Assembly: GCA_032622095.1 (NCBI GenBank)
Contig: CP136066.1
Span: forward strand, 64,264,609-64,328,608
DNA from: Siphonodentalium dalli
Lineage: Eukaryota; Mollusca; Scaphopoda; Gadilida; Siphonodentaliidae
Length of the DNA: 64,000 nt
Direction of reading: 5' to 3'
The position numbers and the translations under genes were made by a program. Each line of letters opens with the position of its first letter. The stretch's first letter is position 1. A model generated the notes under the pieces. The model worked only from the letters and a program-made list of their open reading frames with translations, made no database searches and was not told where the DNA came from. This document shows, one piece after another, positions 40,601-46,600 of this stretch.

Positions 40601-43600
40601 ACATAAATCGGAATGCTATCTACTGTTATACTGAACGGGGATTTGACGATTTTATAAACTCTTTAATTCGAACATGAATCCGAGGTGTTTGTTTATATCG
40701 ATGTTTAACATGTTATTTATTATCGTTTAGTGAACTGTTTCATCTAGTTATTCGCGACAAATATCGGCTTGTTATATTCTAAATGATTGGGATGGTTACG
40801 AGATAGTTATAATACAACAGTTACTAGTGGCCAGTCCAGACGGTTGCACCGGGAATGGATATGGAACAACTTGTACCCACCCACCACCCCATCCCGCCAC
40901 CCATAGTATCTTATGCGCCGCAGGCGCTCGTATATAGGTAGTACCTATATCTCATAGGTTTATTGAGTTTAAAGAATTGAATTGACTGTGGATCTTTAAA
41001 GGCACGGATAGCCTTGGTTGTATGTTATAATTCAGAAATAAAAGTTACCGAATTATCAAAAATTCCTCAATAATATACTGACGATATTATGCATAAGATA
41101 TTATCCACAAAACACACTTCTGCGATCCGAGCGTTTGTTTACATGCAGCAAATACTGCTTGTATGTGCGATAAGCAAAACACTCAACACCGTGGTGATTA
41201 TTTTGGGAGATTGATTAAATGTGACCCAATTCAAAACCAAAATATTGAGTGGCGATAATTAGCCAGAGCTATAATTAACGGTATGTTGTAAACAACATGG
41301 TACAGATTTAATAACAGTTCAAGAGTTGGGATCTCCCCCGCGGTATTGAGTGTTTTGCTTAGCATACACTCTTTACGCACTTTACTGAAACATAACATAG
41401 CTTTTGTTTACTACCACTGCGTGACAATACCATGTTCTTATGCGATATTTATAAATGGCATAACAACAAAAGCTGTCTACATTTTATTATTCTTTCTGTT
41501 TTAACGTGATTTTAACGGATGTGACTATATTAACAGCAATGCCCACCGCCAACACTTACCGTATCTTTAAATGTATTCATATTCTATCATTGCAGACATC
41601 GTATGTGCAGCCGGTGAAAGATTTGCTTTGGACCCACTAAATTGTGCCAAGTGGTATTGTTGTTTCGCTGATGGAAGTTACGCTACATACACATGCTCGC
41701 CTGGTCTGTTTTTTAACTTGGTTACCTCAGGATGCGACTGGCCCCATAACGTGGATTGCACCCCTGTTACTACTCCTGAATCAACCACCACTACCACCAC
41801 CACCACCACCACCACCACCACATCGGGTAAGTCTTAACCCTTTCACGACCCATAGATAGCCCCACATAGACTGCGGCAGACGACACTCCGTAGTGGATGC
41901 TTCCATCTGTGTGAGGCTCCCTGACTTAAAAGGTTATGGTAATAGTGTTAGGCAAATGTATTCTCTTATATATATAAGATTCGCATATGTTAGAAAATGC
42001 ATTGGCACAGGGTTTTCGAAAAAAAGTCAGGAAGGTCGAGCCAAGAAAGGGTTAAACGGACATAAAGGAGTGTACATGCAGCATTATTTTCTTGAAAGGC
42101 CAAACATATTCCATAATATATACCATTTGAAAGAGGAAGCTCCAAAACATTGTATTATCAACTTATCGGGCCAAATAAACTGTGAACATGTTGTTTTTGT
42201 CACGGTACCGACGTGTGTGGTCTGTTCTTAATTTCGATATGGTCTGTACTGTCAGTTTAGTATTCTCAATGGAAGGGGAATAACTCTATCTCTTAGTTGT
42301 GATTTATGATTCATTCTAGGATAAACAACGGGGGAAGTCTTGGGGTGAATCTGAGAATCTCTATCACTTGGTGGATACTCCTAGGCCACAGTGAGCTGTT
42401 TCGTTTTCTGGTGGAATTTATATATAGTTTGGTTCCTCCTCCAAATGATATATAATACGGAATATGTTGTGTATAACATCATCTGGGCATTCAAACATTA
42501 AGTGAGCCCTTAATACCTTTACCCAACAGAACGGCCGCGTGCCAATGCATTCTCTTACATATGCGAGTCGACCACAGGTCGCCTCGCATATATAAGAGAA
42601 TGCATTGGCTCAACACATATTAAAAATGATAAAATAGTCAAAGAATGTAGAAAAATATTATAAAAAATGTTAAAAAATGTAAGAAAAAATTATAAAGTTG
42701 TTAAAGAATTTAAGAAAAAATGGTAAAAAGTGTTAATTTTTTTTTTTTTAGGCCAATGCATTCTCTTATATATGCGAGGCGACCTATGGTCGACTCGCAT
42801 ATATAAGAGAATGCATTGGCACAGGGCATAACTGTAACCATCACAATGTGGTCAATGAACCGGTTCCAATGATATCCATATGTGTATGGTGTTATTGAGA
42901 CAGACCGAAGATATTTTAGGCTGTTGAAGCTTTATTTGGGCGTTTTTGGCCGGTTTGTTGGGTAAAGGGTTAATACCAGTTGGTCCGCTAAACTTACATG
43001 GACGTGCCGACATGGGCGTTTCTAATTTTCCTGCCTTATACAACTAATTGTTTGCACCACTTATGGGCCATTCTCCAGAAAAGTGCCAAATATGACTGAC
43101 CATACACGCCAAAAACAAACTCTTACAGATCGCGCTAAAATTTATTTTACCAGAAAGCGGAGTATCCACAGGATCTCGGAACATAACTGGGGCAATTTGT
43201 TTGGTCATATTTATATGCGAACTGGGAACCTGAACTGCATCAAAATAAATTCCACGTCAATGAGAAACAATATACGTTACCAACGAACTATATATTAGTC
43301 TCGTGCAGTTATCGGAAAAAACTGAACTATCTGATAGTCCACTCATAAGTTGTCTCTGTTACTGGCGTGTCATTAACACATATTTGATAGATATACAGTA
43401 GTCCATAAATCATGGAATTTAGTCAGTATATGGCCTGGAAACCTCCATTAGGAGCCACATATGGTTTCAGTAGATGATATATCCTGAATAATCCGCTCTC
43501 ATAAAGTGAAAATTCTTATACGACAAACGCATTCAACAAGCGAATCTTCATGTATGGCCGCACTATTTCTATTCTTAAATTCGAAATTTTCTTGGCATGA

Positions 43601-46600
43601 TTCAAACTGCTTCGCTCACATATTATCAACATATAGACATGCATGGAAGGTAGCGTATCTTGAAGGGTTCTGCGAATATTTGAAATTCGATTAGAGATTC
43701 GATTCGAAAGTAGAATTCGATTCGAATTCGAGTCGAAATTTCCAACTCGAAATTTCGAATATACACTGACGAAAAAGTAGGCTGTTTACGGACATGTATA
43801 CAACTCGATCTGATCTGTTTCTGTGCTATTTAATTCCCGAAAATTATGAATATATGCACCTCATAATTCATATTGTACATCACGAATGTTCGCATGCTAT
43901 TAACTATTAGTATAGCCAGTAATTAGCCACTATAGGACGACTAAATACGTCTGAATTCTAGCTTAGAACATTGTAGTCAAAAGCTCGGAGATTGCCGATG
44001 GACCGACGATGCGCGCAAATTAGTTCGCCCTCCGGGTGTATACTAATGTATAGATTATTGGTATCGCTGGGCCGGGGGGGGGGGGGGGGGGGGTATTTAT
44101 AGAAATGGGAATTTTTGGGATGGATTTAAAAGTCAAACTGCGACCCGGAGGCCGAGTCCGGTAAAAGGTGTAGTTGGGAATTCGCGCGTTAACCATTAGC
44201 GCTCTGCGCGTTATGTGTTTCTATTGATCTTTAACCGGATTTGTTGCATTGTTATTTGAACATCTTTCGTTTATTTTCACGTGACATAAATCGGAATGCT
44301 ATCTACTGTTATACTGAACGGGGATTTGACGATTTTATAAACTCTTTAATTCGAACATGAATCCGAGATGTTTGTTTATATCGATGTTTAACATGTTATT
44401 TATTATCGTTTAGTGAACTTTTTCATCTAGTTATTCGCGACAAATATCGGCTTGTTATATTCTAAATGATTGGGATGGTTACGAGATAGTTATAATACAA
44501 CAGTTACTAGTGGCCAGTCCAGACGGTTGCACCGGGAATGGATATGGAACAACTTGTACCCACCCACCACCCCATCCCGCCATATATCCAGGGGTCTGGG
44601 AAAAAATAGGAAACTGACAGACATACCCTACTCTTTTATATATGCACTGGCTGAGACAGGCTCCCTTTGGGTGCCTTTATTCAGCGTCGGGGTGGCCTGC
44701 GGCCCCTGTACAAAGGGGTCTGCAGCCGCTTTGCGCGTTATGGATACGTGGCCCCTGTGTGCGCTTCGCACTCATGACAGACATATCCTTTTCTTTTATA
44801 TATATTGATTATATTATTATGTTACTTCAATTTGTCCTCGGGCTAATAGGTTCATATTGAACCTAAATATTGACATTGGTTCATAGTGGACTTATACCCG
44901 TTATTATGTTGGATGGCGCGGGCCACATTGAAAACACATCTATAAAGAGCGCACATCTTGTGCTGAAATAGCCCATAGTGAGCGTATTGATTTTTTTGTT
45001 TTTTATTTAATTAAACAAAATTTAAATCAAAATTTTGAAAAACTAACGTCGTTGTAACCTCCGCCATGGTACCCCGAGTCACCACACTGCGTTTGGTAGA
45101 AATCGGACCAGCAGTCTGGGAGAAAAACCCGGACAGACAGCTGACGGACAGACATATTCTACTATGTTATATATATAGATACTAGAAGGTGACCCGACTT
45201 CGTCCGGGTTTGACCTTGAATTGTCTATTTTGAAGGCCAAGGTCAAGTGGGGTCACGATTTGACCCGTCCAAAACACAGTACCCGAACAAAAGTACCCGA
45301 CAAAAGTACCCGTCGAAATCCATCCGGTTTTACCCGATTTGACCTTGAATTGACCATTTTGAAGGTCAGGTGGGGTCAAACACCAACACCCCAAAAATGG
45401 TGGAAATCGGCCCAGCGGATACCGGGAAATCGGCCCAGCGGATACCGAGATACCCTATGCATCAAATTTCGTCCGTAAAAATCCGCCAGTTTAACCCGAT
45501 TTGATTTCCACTCAAGTATATAAACGCGCCTCATACACACACGCTCATTAAATATCAAGTTTCAACGTAAAGATAAATTACCATCGGTGCCCGAGATATC
45601 GCCAAGACGTCTGAAACAGTCAAATGCATCGGCCGGTTAAGCGTTAACGTGATCTAACGTTATGACCTCTAACGACGTCATAGAAGTTACGCATTGTTTT
45701 TATCCTGATGGAAGATAGTACCACTTCTTCTTGATAGTTGAGGCAGATAACTAAAACGGATACATACGCATTATATATCGTTGGAAAGAGGAAACACGGA
45801 AGATTCTCACAGTGTCAATATTATGACTGCCATTTTATTATTCGCGCTGTTTCGAATCGATTTGTAAGCACCGAACTCAAATGAAAGTCCCGTAACACAG
45901 CGTAAAAACAGATTTGACCTCGGCACGTGAAAAGTTGACCTCGGATCTGAAAATCAATAGGCCTATGTTACTCCTGACCCGAAAATACCCACACATACCA
46001 AGTTTCATCGAAATCGGGTCGGCCGTTTTCGAGTTCATCGATTACACACACATTACATCAACTGGGAAAGTTCACAAAAAAATTATAAAAATTGGATACG
46101 TAACATGAGTTTCGAATTCAGTATGTGTTTCATTACAGGAAAATAGCCCGATTTACTCCCCTGAATTCTGTCATCTGCGTTTGAAATACATTTGTTTTTT
46201 AAATTGCTACAACTTTTTTTTTGCAAGTGTTTCTCAGCTCTAACATAGCTCTATAAGGCGGAAGAAGCTTATTCACTGGCATTCGCTCCGCAATGGCATG
46301 TTTTTGTGTTAAAAATGATAAATTTGAGTGAAAAATGGGTAAAATTAAGCGTTTTGTGTGTTCGAACAAAGGGGCATATATCAGTGATAAATTGTACGAA
46401 GAAGCTAAAGTACGGACATTTGATTACACTCACAATTTTGGTTAAAAATAAAACATGCTTGATCCGACCTATGCCAAAGATAATGGCTCAGCATAGATTT
46501 GATTTACAGTGATCCCTCCCAGGTTGGCCAACATTGCTGGAAATTGTGTATTGCTACCTTAGACACTAAATTTATCCATTTCTATACTAAATACTCATTG

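Larger units (their letters stand above)
37241..40950 (+). repeat. Tandem unit 2 (3710 bp) with a CBM14 exon
   Basis: Nearly identical to unit 1, with only scattered substitutions and length changes in homopolymers (G15 tract 40396-40410). It carries exon 5, the small TTAA element at 38130-38346 and the family P MITE at 38801-39265 in the same positions. Confidence 0.95.
40951..44582 (+). repeat. Tandem unit 3 (3632 bp, 3' end lost) with a CBM14 exon
   Basis: Matches units 1 and 2 up to CATCCCGCCA at 44582, where a Helitron-like element begins. The last 51 bp of the unit are missing. It has more private differences than units 1 and 2 have between themselves, for example in the exon and a small deletion near 43030. 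G20 tract at 44074-44093. Confidence 0.95.
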
